Source: a bacterium
GTDB lineage: Bacteria; Bacteroidota; Ignavibacteria; Kapaibacteriales; Kapaibacteriaceae
Direction: 5' to 3'
Assembly: GCA_024711065.1 (NCBI GenBank)
Contig: JANJTN010000076.1
Location: forward strand, 1 to 42,903
DNA: 42,903 nt
The notes under the pieces were generated by a model that saw only the letters and a list, made by a program, of their open reading frames with translations, was not told the origin of the DNA and ran no database searches. This document shows positions 33,180-42,365 of this stretch, piece after piece; the stretch's first letter is position 1, and each line of letters opens with the position of its first letter. Both the position numbers and the translations under genes were made by a program.

Positions 33180-34817
33180 ATGCCCTCTCGACCGATGCTT
33201 GCGCTGGCGATCCTGACCCTGGCAGGTACGGCGGTCCTCTACCTGTGGCCGCTGCCATGGGCAGTCCGGCCTGTGCTGTTGAGTCTGGCCGCTCTTACCC
33301 TGCTGGTGGGTCTGGCAGGGGGCTCGCCGGCAACGGTGCGGGCTGCCGGTGCCGTGCTGATCGCCCTCTTTGCGGCCGAGCGGATCCACTGGGTGCCGCC
33401 AACGCTCGAAGTGGCGGATCGTGGACGCGTGGAGGGGCGCGTGGTCGCTTCGCGCTCTACGGAACAGGGTGGGTGGGTGGCGGTGGACGGTGAACTGGAT
33501 CTGCGACGAACGGAGGCCTGCCGCTGCACCACCATTGTGCGCCTGCGTTCCGGGGCGCCCGCGCCGGAGGGTGCCTGGATCATCGCCTTCGGGACAGCTC
33601 GCCGACCCGGACTTGATGCCTCGGCCACCATCGAACAGTCCTGGATGCGTAGCCGGTCGGCGTTGTTTGTGCTGACCGCCGATCATGTGGCCACCGTCCG
33701 GCCTCCACCGCCGTGGATGCGGTATCGCACCGCGGCCCGCACCTGGGTGCGCGATCAGCTGACCATGGTCTGCACTGCCGCCACCGCTGCAACGATGTAT
33801 GCCATGATCACCGGTGAACGCAGCGTGGTAGACGAAGCCCTGCTAAGCGACGCAGCACATACCGGCACGGCCCATCTGCTGGCCGTGAGCGGCCTGCACG
33901 TTGGCGTGATCCTGACCGTGCTGGTGTCCCTGCTGGGAGGAACCCTGCACCGATGGTGGCACTTGCTGCTGCTGACGCTGGTGGTGGCGGGCTACATTAC
34001 GTTGACGGGTGGCGAGCCCCCTGCCATCCGCGCCGGAGTGATGGTCCTGTTGGCCGGACTCGCGCGCTTGCGCGAACAGATCGCCGATCCGCTGAACCTG
34101 CTAGGGACGGCTATGATGGTGGAGATGTTGGTCTGGCCCGAAGCGGTGATCCGTCCGTCGTTCCACCTCAGTATCGGCGTTACGGCCGCGCTGTTATGGC
34201 TGGCACGTCCATTCTCGGAGTGGCTGCTGCGGTTGTGGGTGCGTCCATCGGCCTGGCGGCGCTTGGTCTGTTCTGCGCTGGGTCTGCATCTGGCGGCCTT
34301 TGTGGGCTCGGCACTTCCCACGGCCATCCTTTTTGACACCGTGAGCGTTGGCGCACCCCTCGTCAACCTGATCGTGGTTCCCGTGATGTCCACTGCCTTC
34401 ATCGCGGCGATCGCCACGGTGGTAGCAACCAGTGTCTGGCAACCGTTGGGGTGGATCGTGGCCCTGCCACTTGAAGCCCTGCATGATGCCGGCGTTGCCG
34501 TGATCACCGTCTCGGCTGCCGCGATCCCGGCGGTCCCAACAACGCAGGTAGCCCTGGTAGCCACGGTGATCACAGCGGCACCATTCTGGTGGATGCGCGG
34601 CGAACGATGGCGGAGTGTGGCGATCCGCCTGCTGATCACGATCGCGCTGGTCTGGGGCACACTCGTGGTGACGTCTCGTTCAGCGGACGGCGTCGTGGTC
34701 GAGCGGGTTGGTCGGCAACTCCAGGTAAAGGTTCAGGCGAGAAGCATCCATCGGCAGTTCAGGATCGGACGGCGCAGTGGACGTCCGGTGGTGACCATTC
34801 CCAACAGCAGGCGCTGA
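33180..34817 (+). CDS. ComEC/Rec2-like DNA-uptake channel protein without beta-lactamase domain
   Basis: 545 aa from the ATG at 33180, chosen because the first TM segment (MLALAILTLAGTAVLYLWPL) follows directly. The N-terminal DUF4131-like region is about residues 20-170. The competence domain has the hallmark HLLAVSGLHVGVIL and GGEPPAIRAGVMVLLAGLARL, then about eight further TM helices. It ends after TM helices and a short basic tail, lacking the C-terminal metallo-beta-lactamase domain of B. subtilis ComEC. ComEC imports single-stranded DNA during transformation. It is divergent from recA over 168 bp that holds nothing else recognisable. Confidence 0.88.
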   Translation: MPSRPMLALAILTLAGTAVLYLWPLPWAVRPVLLSLAALTLLVGLAGGSPATVRAAGAVLIALFAAERIHWVPPTLEVADRGRVEGRVVASRSTEQGGWVAVDGELDLRRTEACRCTTIVRLRSGAPAPEGAWIIAFGTARRPGLDASATIEQSWMRSRSALFVLTADHVATVRPPPPWMRYRTAARTWVRDQLTMVCTAATAATMYAMITGERSVVDEALLSDAAHTGTAHLLAVSGLHVGVILTVLVSLLGGTLHRWWHLLLLTLVVAGYITLTGGEPPAIRAGVMVLLAGLARLREQIADPLNLLGTAMMVEMLVWPEAVIRPSFHLSIGVTAALLWLARPFSEWLLRLWVRPSAWRRLVCSALGLHLAAFVGSALPTAILFDTVSVGAPLVNLIVVPVMSTAFIAAIATVVATSVWQPLGWIVALPLEALHDAGVAVITVSAAAIPAVPTTQVALVATVITAAPFWWMRGERWRSVAIRLLITIALVWGTLVVTSRSADGVVVERVGRQLQVKVQARSIHRQFRIGRRSGRPVVTIPNSRR

Positions 34818-34851
34818 TGGTTGGCGCCGGCACCACTGTGGTCCGGCACCG

Positions 34852-34858
34852 TAGATTG
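34852..34858 (+). promoter_or_regulatory. Possible -7 element TAGATTG before pgeF
   Basis: CCGTAGATTGC, one mismatch from the TAnnTTTG pattern, lies 5 nt before the ATG at 34864. Confidence 0.4.
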
Positions 34859-34863
34859 CCGTC

Positions 34864-35628
34864 ATGACGAAGGTGCTGTCGATCCCGATCTCGAACAACG
34901 TGACGGCCGGTGTGACGATGGTCGACACCTCGGTACTCCCATGGCCCGGCGCAACGTTTTCCACGGGCGCCAGCGCTACCGACGCCCACGTGGAACAGAG
35001 CTTTGCCTTGCTGGCGGCGTCACTGGGCGTACCGAGGTCTGCCGTCCATGGTGTTCGTCAGGTCCATGGCAACGCCGTACACGTGGTCCATGCCGATCCC
35101 GCAGTGAAGGGGGCTGAGGAGTCCGACGCGTTGGTGACCAATGTGCCGGGACAGGTGATCGGGGTAAAGATCGCCGATTGTCTGGGCGTGTTGATCTACG
35201 ACCCCGATCATCACGTGGTAGCCGCCGTGCACTCCGGATGGAGGGGCACGGTGCAGGGCGTCACGACCAGGACCATTGAGCGACTCCAACAGGGGTGGGG
35301 GAGTCGGCCCGATCAGCTCGTCGTAGCCTGTTCGCCCCATGCCAGTGGGAGGCACTACGAGGTCCAGGCCGATGTGCAGAGCCTGCTCCCGCAGTACTGT
35401 ACCCCCGTTTCCGGCGTCGCGGACCGATGGCTGCTGGACAACCAGGCCGCGGTTGTGGACCAGCTTGTTCGGGCCGGCGTGCGGCGCGATCGGATCCAGA
35501 CATCGGACCGATGCACAATCGTCGACCCACAGTTCCATTCTCATCGTCGGGACGGGGAACGCGCCGGCCGGTGTTTTGCGTTCATAGGACTGCGATTAGC
35601 GGCAGGTCAGCTGTCGGCCAATCCGTAG
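34864..35628 (+). CDS. pgeF: Peptidoglycan editing factor / YfiH-type purine nucleosidase-laccase family
   Basis: 254 aa. The family is known as PgeF in peptidoglycan editing and as purine nucleoside phosphorylase-like or laccase-like by activity. The metal-binding triad is visible: H in VRQVHGNAVH, C in KIADCLGVLIYD, and H in AAVHSGWRGT. Additional conserved residues occur in CSPHASGRHYEV and DRCTIVDPQFHSHRRDGERAGRC. Its TAG stop is also the first three bases of the promoter box of the next gene. Confidence 0.88.
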   Translation: MTKVLSIPISNNVTAGVTMVDTSVLPWPGATFSTGASATDAHVEQSFALLAASLGVPRSAVHGVRQVHGNAVHVVHADPAVKGAEESDALVTNVPGQVIGVKIADCLGVLIYDPDHHVVAAVHSGWRGTVQGVTTRTIERLQQGWGSRPDQLVVACSPHASGRHYEVQADVQSLLPQYCTPVSGVADRWLLDNQAAVVDQLVRAGVRRDRIQTSDRCTIVDPQFHSHRRDGERAGRCFAFIGLRLAAGQLSANP

Positions 35629-35633
35629 TTTTG
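35626..35633 (+). promoter_or_regulatory. -7 box TAGTTTTG before kgd, overlapping the pgeF stop codon
   Basis: An exact TAnnTTTG whose TAG is the pgeF stop codon, 45 nt before the kgd ATG. The GTCC/GTTCCCC region that follows would be the leader. Confidence 0.5.
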
Positions 35634-35678
35634 CTGTCCTTTTGTTCCCCTAGACAGGTCTTAGACGACCCACCAGTC

Positions 35679-38600
35679 ATGATGTCGATGAACAGCGCTT
35701 ATGTCGATGATCTCTATTTCGACTTCCTGCGCGATCCCGATTCCGTTTCTCCCGAGTGGCAGGCCTTTTTTAAATCCTACCGTCCGGAATCCACCGGAGG
35801 TTCGGCCGATACCACACCGGCAGACTATGTGCCGGCAACCCGGCAGGTAGAGCGGCCCGCTTCCGGCGCTGACGCGCCGGCCGGACGGACGTCGGTGCCG
35901 GATCTGCGCGACGGCGATGAACTGGTGCCGATGTCCAGCATCGGCGGCAAGATCGCCGAGAACATGGAGCGATCCCTCACCGTGCCCACGGCCACCAGCG
36001 TTCGCGCCGTGCCGGTGAAGGCGATGGAAGAGAATCGCCGCATCGTGAACACCTACCTCACCAAGCGATTGATGCCCAAGCTGTCCTTCACGCACATGCT
36101 GGCGTGGGCCATCGTAAAGTCGCTCAAGAAATTTCCCAACCTGAACAACACCTATGGCGTGCACGACGGCGTTCCGGTGACCGTGAAGCGTGGGTCGATC
36201 AACATGGGACTGGCCGTGGATACCACGCGCCGCGACGGTTCGCGCATTCTGTTGGTCCCGAGTATCAAGAACGCGCAGAACCTCACGTTTGCCGAATTCG
36301 CAGCGGCCTATGACGGGTTGATCGCCAAGGCACGGCACAACAAGTTGACGCCCGACGATCTGACCGGCGCCACGGTCACGCTCACCAATCCGGGCATGAT
36401 CGGCACCGTGATGTCCATGCCCCGCCTGATGGCCGGCCAGGGCACCATCATTGCTACGGGCGCCATCGGCTACCCGGCCGAGTTCCAGGCGATGATGCCG
36501 GAAGTGTTGGCCAATCTGGCCGTGTCGAAAGTGATCACCCTCACGTCCACCTACGACCACCGTGTGATCCAGGGTGCCGAGTCGGGAGAGTTTCTGCAGT
36601 ACATGCACGAGCTCCTGATCGGCGAGCATCGCTTCTACGATCAGATCTTTGCCTCCTACGACATTCCCTTCGAGCCTATTCGCTGGAGTGTGGAGAAGGG
36701 ACACAATCCCTTCGTGAACGACGACCAGCCGGACATGATCGACAAGGAAGGCCGGGTGATCCAGATGATCCACGCCTACCGCGTGCGCGGCCACGTGCTG
36801 GCCGATATCAACCCGCTGGGACACGAAGCTTACTACTATCCCGAGCTCGATCCGGCACACTATGGACTCACGATCTGGGATCTGGATCGCGAGTTCGATA
36901 CCGGCGGTCTCGGCGGTGTAAAACGTGCCACCTTGCGCGACATCCTGGAGATGTTGCGCGACACCTACTGTGATCAGATCGGCATCGAGTGGATGCACAT
37001 CCAGGATGCCACCAAGCGTCAGTGGATCCGCGAGAACGTCGAGCAATCCCACCTGAAGATCCACCTGAATGCCGAGCGCAAACTGGAAACCTTCAAGAAG
37101 CTCACGCGCGCCGAGCTGCTCGAGAACTTCCTGCATACCAAGTTCCTTGGTTCGAAGCGCTTTTCGCTGGAAGGGGGCGAGTCGGCCCTCACGATCCTGG
37201 ACGAGATCCTGGAGAGTGCCTCCGAGCATCGTCTGGATGGTGCGGTGATCGGCATGGCCCACCGCGGCCGCATCAACGTGCTGGCCAACATGATGGGCAA
37301 GCCCCTTGAAAAGGTCTTCAACGAATTCGACGGCATCATCGATCCGGAGTCGTATGCCGGATCGGGCGACGTGAAGTATCACCTGGGCGCACGCGGTGTG
37401 TACCGCTCGGTGCATAACGACACGATCCCGGTCTTCCTGGCTCCCAACCCCAGCCACCTCGAAGCCGTCGACCCCGTGGTGGAAGGCGTTGCGCGGGCAT
37501 TGCAGGACGAGATCGAGGATGAAACGTACAGCAAGGTCCTGCCCATCCTGATCCACGGCGATGCCGCCTTTGCCGGACAGGGCGTTGTGACCGAGACCCT
37601 GAACATGTCGCGCCTGCAGGGCTACCGCACCGGCGGGACGATCCACATCATCATCAACAATCAGATCGGCTTTACCACCTCTCCGGATGATGCCCGATCC
37701 ACGCCGTATGCCACGGGTGTGGCCAAGATGCTGCAGGTGCCGATCCTGCATGTGAATGGAGACGATCCGGAGGCGTGCCGAGCTGCCGCAGACTTTGCCT
37801 TTGCCTATCGGCAGCAGTTCCAGGACGATGTGGTGATCGACATGTACTGTTATCGCAAGTACGGTCATAACGAGCAGGACGATCCCACCGCTACTCAGCC
37901 GCTGCTGTACAAGAAGATCCGCAACATGCAGCCGGTGCGTCAACTCTACGGCGCGCGGCTGATCAAGGAAGGCGTGATGTCTCCCGAAAGTCGCGACGCG
38001 CTGCTGGAGCAAGAGAAGCTCGTGATGCAGGAGGCCTTCGACCGTCGGGGAGCCACGCCGGCCACAGCCAACGGCAAACTCCCAGCGGATCTGTTCGGTG
38101 CGGTGCCCACGCGAGTGGACCGCTCCACGCTGGACCTGGTGTCCGAGGCTATACTGGACGTGCCGTCGGACTTCAACATCCACGCCAAGGTCAAAGCCGA
38201 GATCGAGAAACGTCGCAAACAATACAGCGAAGGCACTGTGCAGTGGGGGATGGCCGAGGCACTGGCCTTCGGCACCCTGATCCACGAAGGCCACCTGGTG
38301 CGGATCACGGGACAGGACAGCGGACGCGGTACCTTCAACCACCGCCAGGCCGTGCAGAACGATATCATCAACGACCGCAAGCTCATACCGCTCAATCGCC
38401 TCGGCAGTGGCTCCAAGCGCCTGCACATTCACGATTCGTTCCTGAGCGAGTATGCCGTACTGGGCTTCGAATACGGCTACAGCACGATCGCCAAGACGGG
38501 CTTGACGTTGTGGGAAGCGCAGTTCGGCGACTTCGCCAACGGTGCGCAGATCGTGATCGACCAGTTCATTGCCAGTGCCGAAGAAAAGTGGGGACAGCGC

Positions 38601-39263
38601 TCGAACATCACGCTGTTACTACCGCACGGCTACGACGGCCAGGGTCCGGAACACTCCAGCGCTCGGCTGGAACGCTTTCTGCAGCTGTGCGCGCAGGAGA
38701 ACATGATCGTAGCCAACTACACGTCGCCGGCCAACCTGTTCCACGCGTTGCGACGCCAGGTCAAGGCCGAGTGGCGCAAGCCCCTTGTCATCATGTCTCC
38801 GAAGGGCTACCTGCGCATCTTCGAGTCGCCCGTATCCGATCTGGTGGAAGGGGGCTATCGCGAGATCATCGATGATGCGTCGATCGCCGATCGCTCTTCC
38901 GTGGAACGCGTTGTGATCTCGTCCGGCAAGGTCCACATCGAACTGGCCAAACTGCGAGACGAACTCGGCACCGCGCAGCGCGTGGCCCTTGTTCGCCTGG
39001 AACAGATCTATCCGTTCGATGGCGCAACGATGCGCCAGGTGCTGGCGTCGTATCCCTCGGCAACGGACGTGGTGTGGTGTCAGGAAGAACCGCGGAACAT
39101 GGGAGCGTGGTTCTTTGTGCAGGAACGCCTCCTGGAGGTGCTCACGGACCAGCAACGTCTACGCTATGCCGGTCGTGCCGCAGCAGCCAGTCCGGCTACC
39201 GGATCAGCCAAGGTTCATGACAAGGAACAGGCAGCGCTGCTCAACGACGCCGTAGGGATGTAA
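35679..39263 (+). CDS. kgd: Fused 2-oxoglutarate dehydrogenase E2-E1 (Kgd-type)
   Basis: 1194 aa from the ATG at 35679 (ATGs also at 35682 and 35688). Residues ~1-45 are the 2-oxogl_dehyd_N segment (YVDDLYFDFLRDPDSVSPEW). A Pro/Ala-rich linker follows. Residues ~90-330 are an acyltransferase (E2) core with TYDHRVIQGAESG (catalytic H294). The rest is E1: HRGRINVLANM, HGDAAFAGQGVV, NNQIGFTT and YRKYGHNEQDDPTATQ (thiamine diphosphate and substrate residues). No lipoyl domain is present, so a separate lipoyl E2 must be supplied, as in mycobacterial Kgd. It catalyses a TCA-cycle step. Such fused enzymes are best known from Actinobacteria. Confidence 0.95.
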   Translation: MMSMNSAYVDDLYFDFLRDPDSVSPEWQAFFKSYRPESTGGSADTTPADYVPATRQVERPASGADAPAGRTSVPDLRDGDELVPMSSIGGKIAENMERSLTVPTATSVRAVPVKAMEENRRIVNTYLTKRLMPKLSFTHMLAWAIVKSLKKFPNLNNTYGVHDGVPVTVKRGSINMGLAVDTTRRDGSRILLVPSIKNAQNLTFAEFAAAYDGLIAKARHNKLTPDDLTGATVTLTNPGMIGTVMSMPRLMAGQGTIIATGAIGYPAEFQAMMPEVLANLAVSKVITLTSTYDHRVIQGAESGEFLQYMHELLIGEHRFYDQIFASYDIPFEPIRWSVEKGHNPFVNDDQPDMIDKEGRVIQMIHAYRVRGHVLADINPLGHEAYYYPELDPAHYGLTIWDLDREFDTGGLGGVKRATLRDILEMLRDTYCDQIGIEWMHIQDATKRQWIRENVEQSHLKIHLNAERKLETFKKLTRAELLENFLHTKFLGSKRFSLEGGESALTILDEILESASEHRLDGAVIGMAHRGRINVLANMMGKPLEKVFNEFDGIIDPESYAGSGDVKYHLGARGVYRSVHNDTIPVFLAPNPSHLEAVDPVVEGVARALQDEIEDETYSKVLPILIHGDAAFAGQGVVTETLNMSRLQGYRTGGTIHIIINNQIGFTTSPDDARSTPYATGVAKMLQVPILHVNGDDPEACRAAADFAFAYRQQFQDDVVIDMYCYRKYGHNEQDDPTATQPLLYKKIRNMQPVRQLYGARLIKEGVMSPESRDALLEQEKLVMQEAFDRRGATPATANGKLPADLFGAVPTRVDRSTLDLVSEAILDVPSDFNIHAKVKAEIEKRRKQYSEGTVQWGMAEALAFGTLIHEGHLVRITGQDSGRGTFNHRQAVQNDIINDRKLIPLNRLGSGSKRLHIHDSFLSEYAVLGFEYGYSTIAKTGLTLWEAQFGDFANGAQIVIDQFIASAEEKWGQRSNITLLLPHGYDGQGPEHSSARLERFLQLCAQENMIVANYTSPANLFHALRRQVKAEWRKPLVIMSPKGYLRIFESPVSDLVEGGYREIIDDASIADRSSVERVVISSGKVHIELAKLRDELGTAQRVALVRLEQIYPFDGATMRQVLASYPSATDVVWCQEEPRNMGAWFFVQERLLEVLTDQQRLRYAGRAAAASPATGSAKVHDKEQAALLNDAVGM

Positions 39264-39269
39264 CGGGGG

Positions 39270-39301
39270 AATGGGGAATGGGGAATGGGGAATGGGGAAT
39301 G
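39270..39301. repeat. Tandem heptamer, 4 x AATGGGG
   Basis: Four perfect AATGGGG units plus AATG, beginning 7 bp after the kgd stop. Third copy of the repeat family found at 14791 and 19542. Confidence 0.95.
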
Positions 39302-39427
39302 TCTCTGACTTACAGTCCCGTCTTCCAGTCCCGTCTTCCAGTCCCGTCTTACCGTCCCTGACTTACCGTCGCTGACTTCCAGTCGCTGACTTACCGTCCC
39401 TGACTTACAGTCGCGTCTTACCGCCCC
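39301..39427. repeat. Degenerate 13-14 bp tandem repeat (CTGACTTACCGTC / CGTCTTCCAGTCC)
   Basis: About nine diverged units mixing CTGACTTACAGTC, CTGACTTACCGTC, CGTCTTCCAGTCC and CGTCTTACCGTCC. It fills the gap between the AATGGGG repeat and the stop of the next gene. The CGTCTTACCGTCC form matches the unit at 42301-42365. Confidence 0.85.
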
Positions 39428-40348
39428 TTACCGACTGCCGCGCTTGACCTCTGTTGGGCGCAGCTCGATGGAGGCCATCGGTGCGGTGTTGATCAGCTCG
39501 GCGGACGAGCGATAGGTGAGCTTCCGACCGGCGCTGGTGTACTTGTAGCACACCTCGGACACCCAGCGGATCAAGCCGGTGCGCATGTCGCGCACCATTT
39601 GGGACTCGCTATAAAAGGCGGCGCCTAGAGCATTGCGCCGCTCGTTGCGAAGGGTCATATATCCCAACGACTCACGCCCGACAGTTCTCACAGAGTCCAG
39701 GATCGAAACGCGGTAGAGGGTGTCGTACAACACCTTGTGCTCGACCGTGTTGGAAGTACCGTAGTTCGTGGGAACGTACACGGCTCGAGACGGGAAGGTG
39801 ATCGTGTCGATGTACTCCCGCTCGATCTCCAGGTCTTGCGCCTTGGGCACACTGGGCATGAGCAACTGGAGCATGTACGGGCTATTACCGGAAACGGCGG
39901 CCATCATGGATTCCGACGTGATCTTCCGGAACTGCGTCGAGACCTCGTTCACACCGGAGGCCGACGAATCGCCGCTGTCGCCATGGGACAGATTGCCATG
40001 GGCATCCAGCACCAACTCCAGGTAGCCGGCCTTGGAGTACAGCTTGTGGCCCGCGAAGTCGACTGACCCATACGGGCGGGTCTGAATGTTATCCTGATAC
40101 TGGAATGCCGTATCCGAAGCGATCGAAAAGCGGCAGATCGTCTGGTCGAACTCGTCGCGACCCACCACGTCCAGCGTAAGGAGGGTATGCAGACGCACCA
40201 CCTTGGAGGGGAAGGGGATCTGGTCGGTCTGGATACGATACTCGTACGACATCCCGATCGGAAGGTCGTACTTCAGCGTATGCACTTTATCGGCCATCGG
40301 GGCCGAAGGCAGTAGAACCAATGCTGCGATGATCGCAAGAACCGACAT
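39428..40348 (-). CDS. Exported protein of unknown function
   Basis: 306 aa from the ATG at 40348, with AGGGAG as a good ribosome site about 6 nt upstream and a signal peptide (MSVLAIIAALVLLPSAPMA). The mature part is beta-rich (YDLPIGMSYEYRIQTDQ; TLLTLDVVGRDEF; YLELVLDAHGN) with a Ser/Asp-rich stretch SHGDSGDSSASG. It resembles the many secreted Bacteroidota proteins with a lipocalin- or DUF-like beta fold, but I do not recognise it. Two bp separate its stop from the repeat at 39301. Confidence 0.65.
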   Translation of the reverse strand: MSVLAIIAALVLLPSAPMADKVHTLKYDLPIGMSYEYRIQTDQIPFPSKVVRLHTLLTLDVVGRDEFDQTICRFSIASDTAFQYQDNIQTRPYGSVDFAGHKLYSKAGYLELVLDAHGNLSHGDSGDSSASGVNEVSTQFRKITSESMMAAVSGNSPYMLQLLMPSVPKAQDLEIEREYIDTITFPSRAVYVPTNYGTSNTVEHKVLYDTLYRVSILDSVRTVGRESLGYMTLRNERRNALGAAFYSESQMVRDMRTGLIRWVSEVCYKYTSAGRKLTYRSSAELINTAPMASIELRPTEVKRGSR

Positions 40349-40466
40349 GCTCTCCCTTGTAGTATGCGGCACAAAGTTGGGAGCATATCGGACGCGGCGC
40401 AATAAGCACTTGTTACTACTGGATTTACGTTACGTAGAATTGCCCTACGACACGGCGCCTGACTAC

Positions 40467-42248
40467 CTACTGCTCGTCCTTGGCTACGACCATGGAGCGG
40501 ATCCGAAAGCTCGCAAGGCGGTCGAGGTCGAACCGAGCATTACCCTCCAGGAGCACGACCGACATCGCCCCCTTCACCGAGGTCACCGTGCGATGGCGCA
40601 GTCCTGATTCCATGTTTTCGCGGCGTTTGAGGACGTTTAACTGGTGCCGCAGGTCGATCGTGTCCATCGCGGCAGTTCCGCTCAGGTCATCCACGATCAG
40701 CAACACGCCGATCTCACCTGATTGATGTAAGGTATATCTACCAATGGAGATAGCGCCGTCTGTGCTATTGAGCATCGCAACATTGGCCGTACCATTCAGG
40801 CTCACACCTTCTCCACCGGTCAGGGGGACCGATAACGTTGTGGTGGTCAGGCGTGACCTACGGGTGGACTCTCGTGTTGCTGTCTGCCAAGAGTGACCGG
40901 TCGCGGCCGACGCAAGGGCCGTTACCACGCCACCTTTGAGGTCGGCCCGGTCTACATCGATCCCGTGCGAACGCAGGATGCGGTAAGCAGCGGCCGTGTC
41001 GATCCCGCTGATCACGCCCAGGTGTTCGTACGCTGTCTGGCGAAGGCTATCGGGCAGACGCTGAAAGGCGAGTGTGTCGATCGCAGCGTCAGCGCTCTGG
41101 ATCACCCGGTGTTCGAGCAGGAAGCTCTCGAAGCGATGTTCCTGATCACGAATGGTGACCGATGCACTGCTGAGCGGACCGAAGCTGGTAACGGCAGCCA
41201 ACGCCATCAGTGCCAGAGGGATGATCCGAAGGTCTGCTTTACGTGATGCAGAAAGGGTGATCACCACCGTTACCAAGAATGCCGTCAGTGTAGCCACAGC
41301 AAATCGAGGGGGAGTGATCCCGTACTCGATGATCCGAACGCTGATCGCAACGATGAGCATCACGGTCACGGGGATCAACGCAACGCCGAGCCAGCGAACG
41401 TAGAACGCCACAGCCGGATGGTTGGCATCGGATCGCAACGGCCACCCCAGCACCCATGCAAGGAGTCCGGCTACGCCCAGCGTAAGGATATAGGCCGAGA
41501 CCGCACCGTCGAGCTCCCGGAAGAACAGCACGTCGAACCCGTACACATAGAGGATCACCAGAAAGACGCCTACCAAAGGGATGAGCACGAACTGCACGAA
41601 CCAGCGCAGCGCTGTTGGTACCTCCACGTCGTTGGACTCGCGCTCTTCCCGGGTGAGAATGCCCGACAGAATGAACAGGGTATTGAACAGGCCAACGATC
41701 ACGATCGGAACGTCCATATAATACGAGTCACGGATCTCCACATCGAACAGCACATGGATCGCACCCATCGCCAAGAGGAGCCCGCCACTCAGAACGCCGG
41801 TGAACACGCCAGCCAGCGCCGTTCGCAGAAACAGCGATCGATTGAAGTTCCAGCAGGCTAGTGCCCCCGAACGGAAGGGAGCCACGGCTACGGCCGCGTG
41901 CGTGGCGATCAGCAACGAAGCGATCTGCACCGGCGCGGCTTCGCTGTGCCGGTCCACGAACAACGTGATCGCCGTGCCAATCACCAGCACCACACCATGC
42001 AACAGAAGAGCTACGGGACCGGAGGTGCTGCCGCTCTCTCGGGCCACACTAACGGCCACGTGGAGGGACAGCATGGCGATACAGGCCAGGAGGGCCGTTT
42101 CGATCAGCGGAGGTACCGGCCCGTCATAATGGCTTGACACGACAGCTAGAATAGTACCTGTAACGGCTGTGGCGATCTCGAATGGGAATCGGCGCGAAGT
42201 GGCAAGTGCAGCATTCCCTAGTGTGCGGATCGAGAACGATGTTTCCAT
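40467..42248 (-). CDS. DUF4153 multi-pass membrane protein
   Basis: 593 aa. CGGAGGGCT upstream is a clear ribosome site for the ATG at 42248. About eleven hydrophobic helices fill residues 20-390, including RSLFLRTALAGVFTGVLSGGL and FVQFVLIPLVGVFLVILYVYGFD, the pattern of DUF4153 proteins common in Bacteroidota. The C-terminal ~190 residues are soluble. No function has been established. A 118 bp gap separates it from the downstream secreted protein. Confidence 0.75.
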   Translation of the reverse strand: METSFSIRTLGNAALATSRRFPFEIATAVTGTILAVVSSHYDGPVPPLIETALLACIAMLSLHVAVSVARESGSTSGPVALLLHGVVLVIGTAITLFVDRHSEAAPVQIASLLIATHAAVAVAPFRSGALACWNFNRSLFLRTALAGVFTGVLSGGLLLAMGAIHVLFDVEIRDSYYMDVPIVIVGLFNTLFILSGILTREERESNDVEVPTALRWFVQFVLIPLVGVFLVILYVYGFDVLFFRELDGAVSAYILTLGVAGLLAWVLGWPLRSDANHPAVAFYVRWLGVALIPVTVMLIVAISVRIIEYGITPPRFAVATLTAFLVTVVITLSASRKADLRIIPLALMALAAVTSFGPLSSASVTIRDQEHRFESFLLEHRVIQSADAAIDTLAFQRLPDSLRQTAYEHLGVISGIDTAAAYRILRSHGIDVDRADLKGGVVTALASAATGHSWQTATRESTRRSRLTTTTLSVPLTGGEGVSLNGTANVAMLNSTDGAISIGRYTLHQSGEIGVLLIVDDLSGTAAMDTIDLRHQLNVLKRRENMESGLRHRTVTSVKGAMSVVLLEGNARFDLDRLASFRIRSMVVAKDEQ

Positions 42249-42300
42249 ACAGCCCTCCGGTGGATGTGTTCGATCTGTACTGTGTATTTATACTCCATCT

Positions 42301-42365
42301 TACCGTCCCGTCCTACCGTCCCGTCTTACCGTCCCGTCCTACCGTCCCGTCCTACCGTCCCGTCC
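42301..42365. repeat. Tandem 13-mer, 5 x TACCGTCCCGTC(C/T)
   Basis: Five units, four ending C and one ending T, running into the 3' end of the Ppx/GppA gene. Part of the same family as 39301-39427. Confidence 0.95.

Noticed and set aside
35661-38432. A 923-aa open frame antisense to kgd
   Set aside because: It mirrors the high-GC third-position bias of a clear, motif-bearing gene on the other strand and has no recognisable domains.
42301-42365. CRISPR-like appearance of the 13-bp repeats
   Set aside because: Units are directly adjacent with no spacers, and no cas genes are present.
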